Translations under genes and position numbers: made by a program
DNA from: DATFKA01 sp042095835
GTDB taxonomy: Bacteria > Bacteroidota > Bacteroidia > Chitinophagales > Saprospiraceae
DNA: 29,443 nucleotides
Direction: 5' to 3'
Assembly: GCA_042095835.1 (NCBI GenBank)
Contig: JBELML010000076.1
Location: 1 to 29,443, forward strand
In this document: positions 1-8,342 of the stretch, piece after piece
Numbering within the stretch: the first letter of the stretch is position 1
Layout of the letters: every line of letters begins with the position of its first letter
Notes under the pieces: model-generated
What the model saw: only the letters and a program-made list of their open reading frames with translations
Databases searched by the model: none
What the model was told of the DNA's origin: nothing

Positions 1-24
1 CTACTCTTCGTTAAAAAGCCTCAT

Positions 25-39
25 CTATGCGATGCATAG
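25..39. terminator. Small hairpin downstream of the amidase gene
   Basis: CTATGC at 25-30 pairs with GCATAG at 34-39 around a three-base loop, about 77 bases past the amidase stop codon. On the minus strand a T run follows a few bases later, and on the plus strand a run of six T follows at 46-51. It may end the minus-strand hydrolase transcript, but the stem is short and the T run is not directly adjacent, so the call is weak. Confidence 0.3.
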
Positions 40-115
40 CTTACGTTTTTTGCCTTGATTAGCCTCAAAATACTGTTTTCTCGCCTTCAACAGAAAACCT
101 TAGACAACTTCATCC

Positions 116-1747
116 CTATAAAGCGACACTTGGTAAAAAATCGGGCGCTTTTCGATGTTTGGTCGCTTGCTCGTATGCATAAGCAATCTTTAGGAGGGTT
201 GGTTCACTCCAGGCGCGTCCAAAAATAGATATCCCGATTGGAAGTCCTTGGATAAAACCTGCCGGAACCGTAATATTCGGATAGCCTGCGCGTGCTGCAG
301 CCGATGAGCTACCACCCCCGAAATGATCGCCATTAACCACATCAATCGGCCAAGCTGGACCACCAGTAGGGCCGATAATGGCATCTAATTGGTGTTCATC
401 CATCACTTTGTCGATGCCCTCTTCTCTATTGAACCTTAGGCTTTTAGCGAGCGCTTCTTTATAAGTATCGTCATCTAAATTTCCTGTTTTTTGTGCCATT
501 TCCAGGATTTCTTGGTCGAAGAAGGGCATAGATTGGTCTGCATGATCTTTATTCCAGGCAATGACATCTTCTAAAGTTTTTACAGGAAGGTCGCTTTGCA
601 CCTGTGCTAAATATTTATTGACGCCATCTTTAAACTCGTAAAGCATCAAATCAAAGCCTGCTCTTCCTAATCCATTAGGAGTTATAGCATCCAGTTCTAT
701 AATGGTAGCCCCTTTAGCCTCCATTTGTTGCACCACTTCTTCAATAGCTTTATCAACCTCTTCATGAAAACCTAGATAATTCTTACCTAAACCAATTCTA
801 GCGCCCTCAAGACCATTGGCATCTAGGAACTGTGTGTAGTCCGTAAAAGATTTGCCTTTGCTCGTTACAGTGTATTCATCTCTTGGATCAATACCACAAA
901 CGGTACCCAGCATAATGGCCGCATCTCGAACAGATCGAGCCATCGGACCTGCCGTATCTTGGGTGATAGATATAGGAATGATACCCGAGCGCCCCCATAA
1001 ACCAACCGTTGGTTTTATACCCACTACGCCATTGGCAGAGGATGGACATACAATAGAACCGTTGGTTTCTGTTCCGACAGCAAGTGCGCATAAATTGGCG
1101 GACACAGCTGCTCCTGAACCTGCACTGGAGCCGCATGGATTTCGATCGAGTACGTAAGGGTTGCGGGTTTGTTTGCCTCGGCCACTCCAGCCACTTGAAG
1201 ATCGCGTAGACCTAAAATTGGCCCATTCACTCAAATTTGCTTTTGCCAAAACAATGGCCCCTGCAGCTCTCAGGCGATCGGTAACCCAAGCATCTCTAGC
1301 AGCCACGTTCCCTACTAAAGCCAAGGCACCCGCAGTTGTCATCATTTGATCTCCAGTATCGATATTGTCCTTTAAAATGACAGGAATACCGTGTAATGGC
1401 CCTACCAGTGAGCCAGTCTCCTTCCGCTGGGCATCAAGAGCCTGAGCAATGCTGAGGGCTTCAGGATTGATTTCAAGGATAGAATTTAGACCTAAACCTT
1501 CATCACTATCTACGAGTTTAATTCGATCCAAATAGGCTTGAGTAATTTGCTCGGCACTGTACTCTCCATTGGTTTGGGCATTGATCAACTGCTCCACCGA
1601 CCATTCTAAAAAAGGAAAACCTTCATTCGGATTGGAGAGACTAGTAAGACTGGAGGAGGCTGCAGTTTCGCAGGCATTCAACAACCAGCCACTACCGATT
1701 AATACGCTACCTAAACCAGCGTATTCCATAAAATTTCTTCTGTTCAT
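116..1747 (-). CDS. Amidase-signature family hydrolase, lipoprotein-type signal
   Basis: This 543-residue protein belongs to the amidase signature family (GatA, peptide amidase, FAAH relatives), which hydrolyses amide bonds with a Ser-cisSer-Lys triad. All three residues are visible: Lys126 in the GIPVILKDN segment, Ser207 in the GSSAGSG loop and nucleophile Ser231 in NGSIVCPS. The 24-residue gap between the serines matches FAAH and peptide amidase. The N-terminus has a twin-Arg-like start followed by a hydrophobic stretch and LLNAC with Cys26, so the protein is probably exported and lipid-anchored; this argues against a GatA role in tRNA amidation. It starts 6 bases after the stop of the haloalkane dehalogenase gene, so the two are probably co-transcribed. 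The substrate cannot be told; an exported peptide or aryl amidase is my guess. Confidence 0.9.
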   Translation of the reverse strand: MNRRNFMEYAGLGSVLIGSGWLLNACETAASSSLTSLSNPNEGFPFLEWSVEQLINAQTNGEYSAEQITQAYLDRIKLVDSDEGLGLNSILEINPEALSIAQALDAQRKETGSLVGPLHGIPVILKDNIDTGDQMMTTAGALALVGNVAARDAWVTDRLRAAGAIVLAKANLSEWANFRSTRSSSGWSGRGKQTRNPYVLDRNPCGSSAGSGAAVSANLCALAVGTETNGSIVCPSSANGVVGIKPTVGLWGRSGIIPISITQDTAGPMARSVRDAAIMLGTVCGIDPRDEYTVTSKGKSFTDYTQFLDANGLEGARIGLGKNYLGFHEEVDKAIEEVVQQMEAKGATIIELDAITPNGLGRAGFDLMLYEFKDGVNKYLAQVQSDLPVKTLEDVIAWNKDHADQSMPFFDQEILEMAQKTGNLDDDTYKEALAKSLRFNREEGIDKVMDEHQLDAIIGPTGGPAWPIDVVNGDHFGGGSSSAAARAGYPNITVPAGFIQGLPIGISIFGRAWSEPTLLKIAYAYEQATKHRKAPDFLPSVAL

Positions 1748-1753
1748 TGTTTA

Positions 1754-2656
1754 CTAATTAACATTTGTTTTATTCAAAAAAGTAACCACTTTTTTAGCGA
1801 TAATTTCTCCTTGATCTTCTTGTGAAAAATGCCCTGCTTTACGGATAATTTCATGGTCTTGCCCCTGAGCCCCGGGAACCATCTGTTGAAAAAGCTTTTC
1901 ACCACCATTCATGATCGGATCGGAGTCGCTAAATAGCGTTAGCAAAGGTTTTTTCCATTGTGCCCATGCCAGCAGGTACTCCTTATTTTTTATGGCTTCA
2001 GGATCATCTGCGGCTAAAGGCACTAGTTTGGGAAATATTCTAGCGCCTGCTTTATAGCTTTCATCCGGGAAAGGGGCATCATAAGCGGCAATCACTTGTG
2101 TTGATAGCTCGTTCACAGTTCCCATATTCAAGACATTGCCTACTGGAAAGACAGGTGCTGTCTGTGAGAAATCCTTCCATTGCTCAAAGGCAGGATTAGG
2201 AGGAAGATTACCGGCGGGCAAAAAGGTATTCGCTACGACCACCGAAGAAAAGCGTTCTTGCTCATCGATCGCGACACGCAATCCTAACAAACCACCCCAG
2301 TCTTGACAAAAAAGGCAAGCACCTTTAAGATCTATTTTACCTACAAAATCAAGCAGCCATTGTTGGTGGCTAGCATAAGAATAATCTTCCACTTTGGTAG
2401 GTTTATCAGATTTTCCAAATCCAATGAGGTCAGGGGCTATTGCACGATAACCAGCTTCCACAAGAATGGGGATCATTTTTCGATACAAATAAGACCAGGA
2501 AGGTTCTCCGTGTAGCAACAAGATGGGCTGCCCATCACTAGGTCCTTCATCGATGAAATGCATTCTTAAGCCTTCAGATACTTGCACATATCTTGGCTCA
2601 AAATCATATCCTTCTAAATTATCGAAATGCTCATCTGCTGTACGTAGGAATTCCAT
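1754..2656 (-). CDS. Haloalkane dehalogenase, HLD-I (DhlA-like) subfamily
   Basis: A 300-residue alpha/beta hydrolase that most likely cleaves carbon-halogen bonds to give an alcohol and halide. The features of Xanthobacter DhlA are present: the HGEPSWSYLYRK oxyanion segment (49-60), nucleophile Asp119 in FCQDWGG, acid Asp246 in FSDSDPI and His276 in KAGHFSQED. Halide-binding tryptophans are Trp120, next to the nucleophile, and Trp160 in the cap (FEQWKD, matching the Trp175 region of DhlA). The cap segment AYDAPFPDESYKAGARIFPK is close to the DhlA cap. The Trp-Trp spacing is 40 residues against 50 in DhlA, so the start of the cap is shorter. There is no signal peptide, so the protein is cytoplasmic. 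The amidase gene starts 6 bases downstream. An epoxide hydrolase is the main alternative, but the Trp pair favours a dehalogenase. Confidence 0.88.
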   Translation of the reverse strand: MEFLRTADEHFDNLEGYDFEPRYVQVSEGLRMHFIDEGPSDGQPILLLHGEPSWSYLYRKMIPILVEAGYRAIAPDLIGFGKSDKPTKVEDYSYASHQQWLLDFVGKIDLKGACLFCQDWGGLLGLRVAIDEQERFSSVVVANTFLPAGNLPPNPAFEQWKDFSQTAPVFPVGNVLNMGTVNELSTQVIAAYDAPFPDESYKAGARIFPKLVPLAADDPEAIKNKEYLLAWAQWKKPLLTLFSDSDPIMNGGEKLFQQMVPGAQGQDHEIIRKAGHFSQEDQGEIIAKKVVTFLNKTNVN

Positions 2657-2742
2657 TTTACGAAAGCTTTGGTTAGCGAATTTCCTGTAAAATAGAAAAA
2701 ATACCAGTTCTCCTAAGCATTAAGCGATGATCAGTAGTAGAA

Positions 2743-3507
2743 TCAACTCAAAGAACGATCAAAGTAAGCCATTACTTCCTGTAGAATAGCTTGTGGTTGA
2801 CCATTACCTTTATCAAAATCTAAGGTAAAGACAGAATGGCCTTTTCCTGGTATTTCGTGCAATTTGACGCGTTGTTTATCTTGGTTAAAATGTAGATCAA
2901 TCGCTTCAAATTTTGCCTTGGTACACAGCTTGTCTTTTTTGAACCGAGCGCAATGCATGGGCTCCAGGTCATCTAGCTTAAGCTTGATGCGATCTATTTC
3001 TTCTTCGGAGAGATGGAGTCCTTTTTGATTGAATATTGGCAGGGCAGGTTGGCTGGCATAACTTGCTAATACACTATCATCTGCCATTAATGCTAAAGCA
3101 AAGGTGCCTGTTAGGCACATTCCTATGGTGGCTACTCCTTTCACGCCATTGTCTGCTTTCACTTTTATGCAGAGTGCTTTTAACCAATCTACGATCGGAC
3201 TGGATGCATTGGCTGAAAAAAGAGAGAATTCTTTTCTCATACATAATACACGTACAGTATTGCCTACCATACTTGTTTTGCCCAATGGACCAAAAAGGTG
3301 CGGTAGATAAACTATATAACCTTGGTCAACGAATTGATCAGCCAAAGCTAGTGTCTCCTGACCAATGCCTGGTAATTCCTGAATAAGGACAAGCACTTTT
3401 GATCCTGCTCCACGTATATATACATCGTGATGAAGAGTTTGCCCCGTTCGAATGGGAGCACTAAAGGAGATTTTTTTATAATCAGCAATCTGGACAGGTG
3501 TAGGCAT
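2743..3507 (-). CDS. Dienelactone hydrolase-like protein
   Basis: A 254-residue alpha/beta hydrolase of the dienelactone hydrolase family, which has Cys in place of Ser as nucleophile. In numbering from the start chosen here, Cys131 sits in IGMCLTG, Asp193 in FKKDKLC, His224 in GKGHSVF, and the family's conserved Glu (Glu44) in the early QELPG loop. The reading frame extends upstream to a Met at 3546. I chose the Met at 3507 because the extra 13 codons lie inside a perfect 12-bp inverted repeat (3510-3553) and resemble no DLH N-terminus. No signal peptide is seen. The gene follows the secreted esterase and precedes the haloalkane dehalogenase on the same strand. A role in degrading cyclic esters is family knowledge; the actual substrate is unknown. 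Confidence 0.8.
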   Translation of the reverse strand: MPTPVQIADYKKISFSAPIRTGQTLHHDVYIRGAGSKVLVLIQELPGIGQETLALADQFVDQGYIVYLPHLFGPLGKTSMVGNTVRVLCMRKEFSLFSANASSPIVDWLKALCIKVKADNGVKGVATIGMCLTGTFALALMADDSVLASYASQPALPIFNQKGLHLSEEEIDRIKLKLDDLEPMHCARFKKDKLCTKAKFEAIDLHFNQDKQRVKLHEIPGKGHSVFTLDFDKGNGQPQAILQEVMAYFDRSLS

Positions 3508-3509
3508 AA

Positions 3510-3553
3510 GCTTAGTGTGATTTGAACTCAAAATAATCATTATCACACTAAGC
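3510..3553. promoter_or_regulatory. 12-bp-stem hairpin touching the DLH-like start codon
   Basis: GCTTAGTGTGAT at 3510-3521 and ATCACACTAAGC at 3542-3553 are perfect inverse complements separated by 20 bases. The structure fills the gap between the esterase stop (3566) and the DLH-like start (3507), with only two bases between stem and start codon. There is no T run, so it may be an RNA processing site, an attenuator or a two-fold operator rather than a simple terminator. Confidence 0.6.
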
Positions 3554-3565
3554 GTCCTAATAAAA

Positions 3566-5011
3566 TCAATCTATTCTATCTCCTTGCATTTTCACTTCGC
3601 CATCGATAAAAACTTTGACGCCATTAATTTGATCTTGATCATTTCTGGTGAATTGTACTTTGAGAGGAGCCACATCTACTACGAATAGATCTTTTTCGGT
3701 AGCAAACATTTCTTTTTTGGTATCTCCAGTTGGCTGCCCAAAGAGCCGACTGCCATCTCTAGTGATTTTCAGAATTACACCTGGTGCTACTTGATATTTT
3801 CCAGTATAGGTTTCGAGCTCCTCTTCTGAAAGCTTGAAGTCTGCTTGATATTTTACACCCAATTTCTCCAATTGTATAATCGCATTCGAATTGCCTTTAA
3901 AAAGCGCTAGAGACTTTTTATAATTTTGGATTGCACCTTCCTTATCCCCGCTTTTTTGTAGCGCTTCCGCTAGGCTATCATAGACATTGGCAGATTGGGG
4001 ATGGTTTTGAATGTTTTCCTGAAAAACGGTAATTGCAGAAGCATATTCGCGGTTATTCAGTAATTGATAACCCAGGCGATTGATTTGTTCTTCAGAAGCC
4101 ATTGCTGCTCCGGAGCCATATATTTTACGACGTTGGTCAAAGGTTTTTTGGATACTTGCAAGACCCCCAGATTTATAATGATCATACAGATTATCCACGC
4201 GCCAATCTTTAAAAAGCATCTCCAGGCCATCGTAGGTGCTCCGGTAGGGTACCGATCCATGCGACTCCTTTTCCATTAGTTTAAAATTCCAATCGATGCC
4301 TTCAGGATTCGTCTCTTTCAGGATAGCCGATAATTTCCAGGCTCCACCTAGCATATCTCCACCTTCATTTCCCATTGTCATATATAGTTTCGCTACTTGG
4401 TCTGGATTGGCAGAAAAATAGGCCTCTGCTTGCTGAACTAGTTCTTGGCCATTCCACCATAGGCTTGGACTAATCGCCAAATAGGCATCAAATAATTGAG
4501 GATGATGGACTAGGGAATGGATAGCAAACAATCCACCAAAGGAATGACCAATCAGAGTGCTAAAGGAGGTAGTCCGATAATTAGCATTGATAAAAGGTTG
4601 GAGTTCATCGCTCATAAATTGAAGCATATTATCAGCTCCCCCTGCCGAAGGAAATCGGTTTTGTTCGCCTGTCTCCGGTGGTGTTAAATCACGGGTACGA
4701 TTACCAGTATTTGGAATCCCAACAATAATCATTTGTGGCATTCTCTGATTCCTCGATAAAAACTGCATGGCCCCAACGGTATGCAGGAAATGGCCTCTTC
4801 CATCCATTAAATAGACAACTGGATAGCTATTTTCTGATTCTTCGTAGTTATCGGGAAGGTAGATCAATAAGGGTCTAGATTCTCCTAATACCTCAGACTC
4901 GATACTAGTTTCGAATCCTACGGTATAGGGTTTAGGGGAATCGTCCTGACCAAATAGCGGAATAAAACTGACCAAAAAGAGCGCGACGAATAATAGACGA
5001 GTTTTGTTCAT
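3566..5011 (-). CDS. Secreted Fes/esterase-D-like hydrolase with TPR repeats
   Basis: This 481-residue protein starts with a clear signal peptide (MNKTRLLFVALFLVSFIPLFG, cut near residue 21). Residues about 30-270 form an esterase-D/enterochelin-esterase-type alpha/beta hydrolase with nucleophile Ser157 in IGHSFGG and probable catalytic His251 in KESHGSVPY; the YLPDNY and VVYLMDG strands are typical of this group. Residues about 305-375 hold two or three TPR-like helical pairs (ANVYDSLAEALQKSGDKEGA). The last ~85 residues form a small beta domain like the C-terminal modules of Bacteroidota beta-lactamase-like and esterase proteins. It is probably a periplasmic or secreted esterase; the family includes siderophore esterases, but no siderophore genes are nearby. 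It starts downstream of a strong palindrome that probably separates it from the DUF2147 gene. Confidence 0.85.
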   Translation of the reverse strand: MNKTRLLFVALFLVSFIPLFGQDDSPKPYTVGFETSIESEVLGESRPLLIYLPDNYEESENSYPVVYLMDGRGHFLHTVGAMQFLSRNQRMPQMIIVGIPNTGNRTRDLTPPETGEQNRFPSAGGADNMLQFMSDELQPFINANYRTTSFSTLIGHSFGGLFAIHSLVHHPQLFDAYLAISPSLWWNGQELVQQAEAYFSANPDQVAKLYMTMGNEGGDMLGGAWKLSAILKETNPEGIDWNFKLMEKESHGSVPYRSTYDGLEMLFKDWRVDNLYDHYKSGGLASIQKTFDQRRKIYGSGAAMASEEQINRLGYQLLNNREYASAITVFQENIQNHPQSANVYDSLAEALQKSGDKEGAIQNYKKSLALFKGNSNAIIQLEKLGVKYQADFKLSEEELETYTGKYQVAPGVILKITRDGSRLFGQPTGDTKKEMFATEKDLFVVDVAPLKVQFTRNDQDQINGVKVFIDGEVKMQGDRID

Positions 5012-5053
5012 TTTTGAATATTAGTGGTAGAAAAAGGTGATATAATAAAACAA

Positions 5054-5087
5054 TAGTAGACAGGACAAGTACTTGTCCTGTCTACTA
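5054..5087 (-). terminator. Perfect 34-bp palindrome with U-rich tail on the minus strand
   Basis: TAGTAGACAGGACAAGT (5054-5070) is followed directly by its exact inverse complement (5071-5087). On the minus strand the stem is followed by TTGTTTTATTATA, so it fits an intrinsic terminator for the DUF2147 gene, 50-80 bases past its stop. A smaller hairpin (TACACC 5112-5117 with GGTGTA 5123-5128) lies closer to that stop. The palindrome is also 43-76 bases upstream of the esterase start, so an operator role is possible. Confidence 0.65.
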
Positions 5088-5136
5088 GACGTATAAAGTA
5101 GGATGTAAGGTTACACCATTTAGGTGTATGCAATAT

Positions 5137-5589
5137 TTATTCAGACCTTACCCAATACTGGGTTCTTCCCAAGGCTGCAAAGCCTAAATAGCCACGCACC
5201 TTCAATTTTTTTCCAGCTTCCAATACACTTAGGTTACAGCCGTAGATATTGCCATTTTCGGGATCTAAAATTTTTCCGGCGCTGGCTGATTTTCCATTGG
5301 CTGCTAATTTCATCTTAGTGATGATGACCATGCCTTTTACTTTTTGGCCATAGCGAGCGTCGCTCTTTTTGCATTCATCACAAACGGGGTCTGGCTCTTC
5401 GTCAGGACCACGAAATAGTTCTAGTATTTTTCCCTCCACCTTTCCTTGGGCATTTTTATAAATTTCCACACGGCTTCGGACTTTTCCGGTGTTATCATCG
5501 ATGGTTTTCCAGGTACCCAGGATAGAATCCTGAGAGAAAACCATACCGCCAATAAGTAGAAGAGTGATAGTAAAAATGATCTTTTTCAT
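5137..5589 (-). CDS. DUF2147 family exported protein
   Basis: A 150-residue protein with an N-terminal signal peptide (MKKIIFTITLLLIGGMVFSQ) and a single DUF2147 domain covering the rest. Hallmarks are ILGTWKTIDDNTGKVRSRVEIY at the start of the mature chain, the central GxxxxGMVIITKMK strand, the GKILDPENGNIYGC segment and the terminal LKVRGYLGFAALGRTQYWVR. A conserved CDEC pair lies mid-domain. The family is common in Bacteroidota and Proteobacteria and is predicted to be a small lipocalin-like beta barrel, but no biochemical role is established. It is the first gene of the minus-strand hydrolase run, and a strong terminator-like palindrome follows it. Confidence 0.9.
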   Translation of the reverse strand: MKKIIFTITLLLIGGMVFSQDSILGTWKTIDDNTGKVRSRVEIYKNAQGKVEGKILELFRGPDEEPDPVCDECKKSDARYGQKVKGMVIITKMKLAANGKSASAGKILDPENGNIYGCNLSVLEAGKKLKVRGYLGFAALGRTQYWVRSE

Positions 5590-5619
5590 AGTAATTGTAT
5601 GATTTTAAAAATTAAATGG

Positions 5620-5647
5620 TCATTTTAGCAGCACAGAAGTAAAATGA
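5620..5647. promoter_or_regulatory. Inverted repeat in the divergent DUF2147/saccharopine-dehydrogenase-like intergenic region
   Basis: TCATTTTA at 5620-5627 pairs with TAAAATGA at 5640-5647 around a 12-base loop, extended by GG/CC with one bulge. It sits between the two divergent start codons (5589 and 5695), where an operator or 5' UTR hairpin could act on either gene. The ATG at 5644 falls inside the stem, which argues that the downstream ATG at 5695 is the real start of the plus-strand gene. Confidence 0.4.
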
Positions 5648-5694
5648 TCCGCCATGAATTCCCAAATAACAAACGGACATTTTTTCAAATAATT

Positions 5695-7032
5695 ATGAAA
5701 AATATACTAATCATCGGCGCAGGCCGCTCTTCCTATCCACTAATTCAATACCTATTAGACCATGCACCACAAGCTGGATGGTTTGTAACAGTAGCAGATG
5801 CCAGCCCCGAAAGGGCTAGCTCTAAAATTGGCATGAATAGAGGGAATGCTCGTGCTGTTTGGCTCGATGTCACTAAAAGTAACGACCGCAAGGACCTGAT
5901 TTCTAGGTCTGATGTTGTGGTCAGTTTGCTTCCGGCTCACTTGCACTTAGAGGTAGCCCACGATTGCATAAAGCTCAAAAAAGATATTCTAACCTCCTCT
6001 TATATTTCTCATGAAATGCTCCGTCTTGGTGACGAAGCCAGAGATCGAGAATTATTATTTACGGGAGAGATGGGCCTTGATCCTGGTTTGGATCATATGT
6101 CGATTATGCAAAATCTAGATGAGTTGAAGGAGAAAGGCGCTAAAATCAATGCTTTTCGCTCCTTTACTGGAGGGCTATTATCGGCTGACTCTAGTTCGAA
6201 TCCTTGGGGCTATAAATTTACCTGGAATCCTCGGAACGTTGTTTTAGCAGGACAGGGAACTGCCCAGTACTTAGTTGGTAATAAGTTGAGATACCAAACC
6301 TACAATACCCTCTTTAAAGATGTGACCTCTCTATCCATACCCGAATTAGGAGAATTTGAAGCCTACGCTAGCAGAGATACTTTGCACTATCGAGAAGAGT
6401 ATGGTTTAATTGATGTTCCTAATATTTATAGAGGTACCCTTCGAGAAAAAGGTTTTTGCGCTGCTTGGAATGCATTGATTCAACTAGGACTTACAGACGG
6501 TGACTTCCCTATATTGCATTCTGGTAAAATAAGTTACTACCAGCTGGTAGATGGCATTGTTGGTCATGTGTCAGGTACAACTCTAAAAGAAAGAGTGGCC
6601 AATCTTTTGGGTGAAAAAGTAGATTCGGATGTCATTCAAAAACTGCAATGGCTGGGTCTGTTTAGTAAAAAGAAGATTAAGCTACCTAGAGCTACGCCTG
6701 CCTTAATCCTGGAGCATCTATTACGGGAAAAATGGCTATTGAATGAGGAAGATAAGGACCGTATTATCATCCACCATCAATTTGACTATGAGCTGGGAGG
6801 TAAAAAGTATATAAGGTATGCTACCTTGGATGTAAGCGGCGATGATCATGAGAATACCGCTATGGCCAAAGCAGTAGGCTTGCCGATTGCTGTGCTATTT
6901 AAATACATTTCAGATCAGAATATTAGTGATAGAGGAGTAGGAGTGCCTTTGGAGAAAAGAATTTACGAGCCGGTACTGAAAGAGTTGGCTTCGCATGGTT
7001 TAGCTTTTAAAACCTTTGATGAAGCCCAATAA
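5695..7032 (+). CDS. Saccharopine dehydrogenase-like NAD(P)-binding protein
   Basis: This 445-residue protein begins with a Rossmann fold (MKNILIIGAGRSSYPLIQYL) and continues with the saccharopine dehydrogenase/homospermidine synthase-type architecture: DVVVSLLPAHLHLEVAHDCI, the TGEMGLDPGLDHMSIMQNLD segment and INAFRSFTGGLLSADSSSNP with a glycine-rich turn. It matches the single-domain saccharopine reductase/lysine-ketoglutarate reductase group, which acts on lysine or related amino acids in the cytoplasm. An earlier ATG at 5644 is in frame, but the Rossmann fold normally begins a residue or two after Met, as with the start used here, and the earlier ATG lies in a hairpin. Its last 14 bases overlap the start of a flippase gene, implying translational coupling. 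Exact substrate is not resolved. Confidence 0.85.
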   Translation: MKNILIIGAGRSSYPLIQYLLDHAPQAGWFVTVADASPERASSKIGMNRGNARAVWLDVTKSNDRKDLISRSDVVVSLLPAHLHLEVAHDCIKLKKDILTSSYISHEMLRLGDEARDRELLFTGEMGLDPGLDHMSIMQNLDELKEKGAKINAFRSFTGGLLSADSSSNPWGYKFTWNPRNVVLAGQGTAQYLVGNKLRYQTYNTLFKDVTSLSIPELGEFEAYASRDTLHYREEYGLIDVPNIYRGTLREKGFCAAWNALIQLGLTDGDFPILHSGKISYYQLVDGIVGHVSGTTLKERVANLLGEKVDSDVIQKLQWLGLFSKKKIKLPRATPALILEHLLREKWLLNEEDKDRIIIHHQFDYELGGKKYIRYATLDVSGDDHENTAMAKAVGLPIAVLFKYISDQNISDRGVGVPLEKRIYEPVLKELASHGLAFKTFDEAQ

Positions 7033-8335
7033 ACTTCAAGGCCTCCAACAATTTATTTTCACCAATGTGAAGGCGCTGCAAGCTTTTCACCTGATGCGCC
7101 AGGGAGCCATAATCGTAGTGGCGATCCTATTTGCCAAACAATTACCCTCAGACATCATTGGAAACTACGAGCAGCTACTTTACATTGGTTATACGGTTAG
7201 CTTCTTCTGGGTAGCCGGACTAATTCAAGGTTTGTTGACCACTTATCCCGATTATTCCTCAGTAGAAAAAGGTCGCCTGCTTTGGAATACCTATCTCAGT
7301 TTTGTGGGAGTTGGGGTATTACTTTTCGTACCACTACTCTTATTTAAAGATGCGATAATTGGTATCCTAACTCAGAAGGAATCCCTGGATTATTACACGC
7401 TCTTCCTGGTATACTTACTGATCAATATGCCGACCTATTTGGTTGAAAACTTTTACCTATTAAAAAATCAGGCAGCTAAGATTTTTACCTTTGGATTTTT
7501 CTCTTTCTTTGGTCATGTACTTGTATTAATGGTCCCCATTTGGTTGGGCTATCCATTTCGATATAGTATGATAGGTTTGGTCCTCTTGGCATCTTTAAAG
7601 CATCTCTGGCTATGGACCATTCTCTACCAGGTGCCCAAGCAGTTTGATAGAAAAATGATAGGAGCTTGGTTCTCTTTATCCTTTCCACTGATGTTATATG
7701 CTTTGCTCGGAGGTCTGATGCAAACTTTTGATAACTGGCTCATTAATTTTTGGTACCAAGGAGATTCCGAAAAATTTGCCATTTTTAGGTATGGTGCCAG
7801 AGAGCTTCCATTGGTACTCGCATTAGCTGCGGCTTTTGGAACCGCCATGTTGCCAGAAATAAGGAAAAATAAAGAGCAAGCACTAAAAGATATCAAAAGC
7901 AAATCTCGCCAGCTTTTTCACGCACTCTTCCCTTTGTCAATCCTTCTATTGGCTACTAGTCAATATTGGTTTACCTGGGTATTTAGCGAAGCATTTGAGG
8001 AAAGCATCATTGTTTTTAATGCCTATCTTTTAATTATCACTAGTCGACTTATTTTTTCTAGAACACTTTTAATTGGACTCAAGGATAATAGAACCGTTTT
8101 GTATATTTCTTTAATCGAATTGGTAGTAAATATTGTCCTGAGTTTCCTACTCATTGCAGAATATGGTCTACTCGGAGTAGCCTTAGCTACGGTTATTGCT
8201 TATTTTATAGAGAAAGTGTTGATTAGTTGGTATGTGTTTTGGAAGTATAAAATCTCTTTACAACAATATACCTCCATTTACTGGTGGGCGGGCTATTCAT
8301 TGGTGCTGGTAATTGTATTTCTGTTTCAAGTATAA
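7019..8335 (+). CDS. Wzx-like polysaccharide flippase (MOP superfamily)
   Basis: A 438-residue integral membrane protein with about 12 hydrophobic segments spread along its length and basic inter-helix loops, typical of the polysaccharide biosynthesis (Wzx/RfbX) branch of the MOP superfamily. Such proteins flip undecaprenyl-linked oligosaccharides across the inner membrane. The N-terminal FHLMRQGAIIVVAILFAKQL helix and the WLINFWYQGDSEKFAIFRYG region fit that group. The ATG at 7019 is used; a TTG one codon earlier also lies in frame. The start overlaps the end of the saccharopine-dehydrogenase-like gene by 14 bases, so the two are co-transcribed. No glycosyltransferases are adjacent, so this flippase is separated from a typical O-antigen or capsule cluster. 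Confidence 0.82.
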   Translation: MKPNKLQGLQQFIFTNVKALQAFHLMRQGAIIVVAILFAKQLPSDIIGNYEQLLYIGYTVSFFWVAGLIQGLLTTYPDYSSVEKGRLLWNTYLSFVGVGVLLFVPLLLFKDAIIGILTQKESLDYYTLFLVYLLINMPTYLVENFYLLKNQAAKIFTFGFFSFFGHVLVLMVPIWLGYPFRYSMIGLVLLASLKHLWLWTILYQVPKQFDRKMIGAWFSLSFPLMLYALLGGLMQTFDNWLINFWYQGDSEKFAIFRYGARELPLVLALAAAFGTAMLPEIRKNKEQALKDIKSKSRQLFHALFPLSILLLATSQYWFTWVFSEAFEESIIVFNAYLLIITSRLIFSRTLLIGLKDNRTVLYISLIELVVNIVLSFLLIAEYGLLGVALATVIAYFIEKVLISWYVFWKYKISLQQYTSIYWWAGYSLVLVIVFLFQV

Positions 8336-8342
8336 AAAGAAA

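Noticed and set aside
888..1349. Open frames overlapping the amidase on both strands
   Set aside because: They are frame shadows of a well-supported amidase gene and encode no recognisable protein.
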